This document shows, in pieces, positions 63,923 to 64,000 of a stretch of 64,000 nucleotides of DNA (the first letter of the stretch is position 1; each line of letters starts with the position of its first letter). The notes under the pieces are model-generated. The model had not been told where the DNA came from and made no database searches. It saw only the letters and a list, made by a program, of their open reading frames with translations. Source of the DNA: Pseudomonas sp. LB-090624. Its GTDB lineage: Bacteria > Pseudomonadota > Gammaproteobacteria > Pseudomonadales > Pseudomonadaceae. Location: the NCBI RefSeq assembly GCF_003205205.1, contig NZ_QJRL01000012.1:62001-126000 (forward strand), written 5' to 3'. The translations under genes and the position numbers were made by a program.

Positions 63923-64000
63923 CGGGTGGCCGGCTGGCTGGCCGCAGGCATTAGCTATATAGCGCCTGGCGGGGAGCAGGCGTCTTAGTCTGGCTTCTTT
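63923..64000. other. Right-edge non-coding tail
   Basis: 78 bases after the NEL gene. They include GCTATATAGC (63955-63964), a ten-base perfect palindrome. No T-tract terminator is seen before the window ends. Confidence 0.4.

Overview
The window looks like chromosomal DNA of a Pseudomonas of the P. putida group. It is GC-rich. It carries single-copy housekeeping genes typical of that lineage (acnB, queD, prpE, zapE, cysI with a DUF934 partner, metH, nfuA, polB), the fatty acid cis/trans isomerase cti known from P. putida, one tRNA-Gln, and degenerate copies of the P. putida-type REP sequence. No phage, transposase, CRISPR array or origin was seen. Species assignment is inference from gene content.

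Region by region. 0-2.8 kb: end of acnB, a DUF1289 protein, an unknown protein and queD. 2.8-4.0 kb: a small islet, lower in GC, with a zeta-toxin-type kinase and an overlapping 65-residue protein. 4.1-8.2 kb: a patatin-like lipase, then a four-gene operon of two PepSY proteins plus an OmpR-type regulator and its sensor kinase, then a compact RNA-like element of four hairpins. 8.2-15.5 kb: HPP/CBS membrane protein, LysR regulator divergent from prpE, a Delta-60 repeat protein, zapE, a YdcH-like protein and tRNA-Gln. 15.7-20.8 kb: a bacteriophytochrome, a single-domain response regulator and a large hybrid kinase in one operon. 21.1-27.4 kb: a complete Csu-type (archaic chaperone-usher) pilus operon of seven genes, divergent from the phytochrome operon. 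27.6-30.4 kb: bacterial CCP-like carboxypeptidase, NTF2-like protein, dkgB. 30.6-34.6 kb: a giant leucine-rich-repeat protein with a NEL-type E3 ubiquitin ligase domain.

34.7-44.9 kb: DUF934-cysI, an orphan periplasmic binding protein, a 37-residue membrane protein, DUF2970, metH, cti. 45-48 kb: acyltransferase, nfuA, then a SCO1/PCuAC copper-delivery pair behind a leader with overlapping hairpins. 48-50.2 kb: an azlC-azlD-araC operon. 50.3-55.7 kb: a Sel1-like protein, then an operon of a YqcI/YcgG-family (putative heme N-oxygenase) protein, a LysE-type exporter and an SGNH hydrolase, divergent from a GcvA-like LysR regulator; a second LysR regulator faces an MFS exporter. 57-64 kb: polB followed by a second giant NEL-domain protein.

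The most striking content is the pair of 1344- and 1473-residue proteins, each with an N-terminal region of the dermonecrotic-toxin/DUF6543 kind, a hydrophobic segment, leucine-rich repeats and a NEL domain with an intact Cys-x-Asp motif. This is the architecture of host-targeted ubiquitin ligases, yet no type III secretion gene lies in the window. Other leads are the zeta kinase with a possible downstream antidote, the four-hairpin RNA element, the YqcI/LysE/SGNH operon, and the light-sensing operon placed back to back with the pilus operon.
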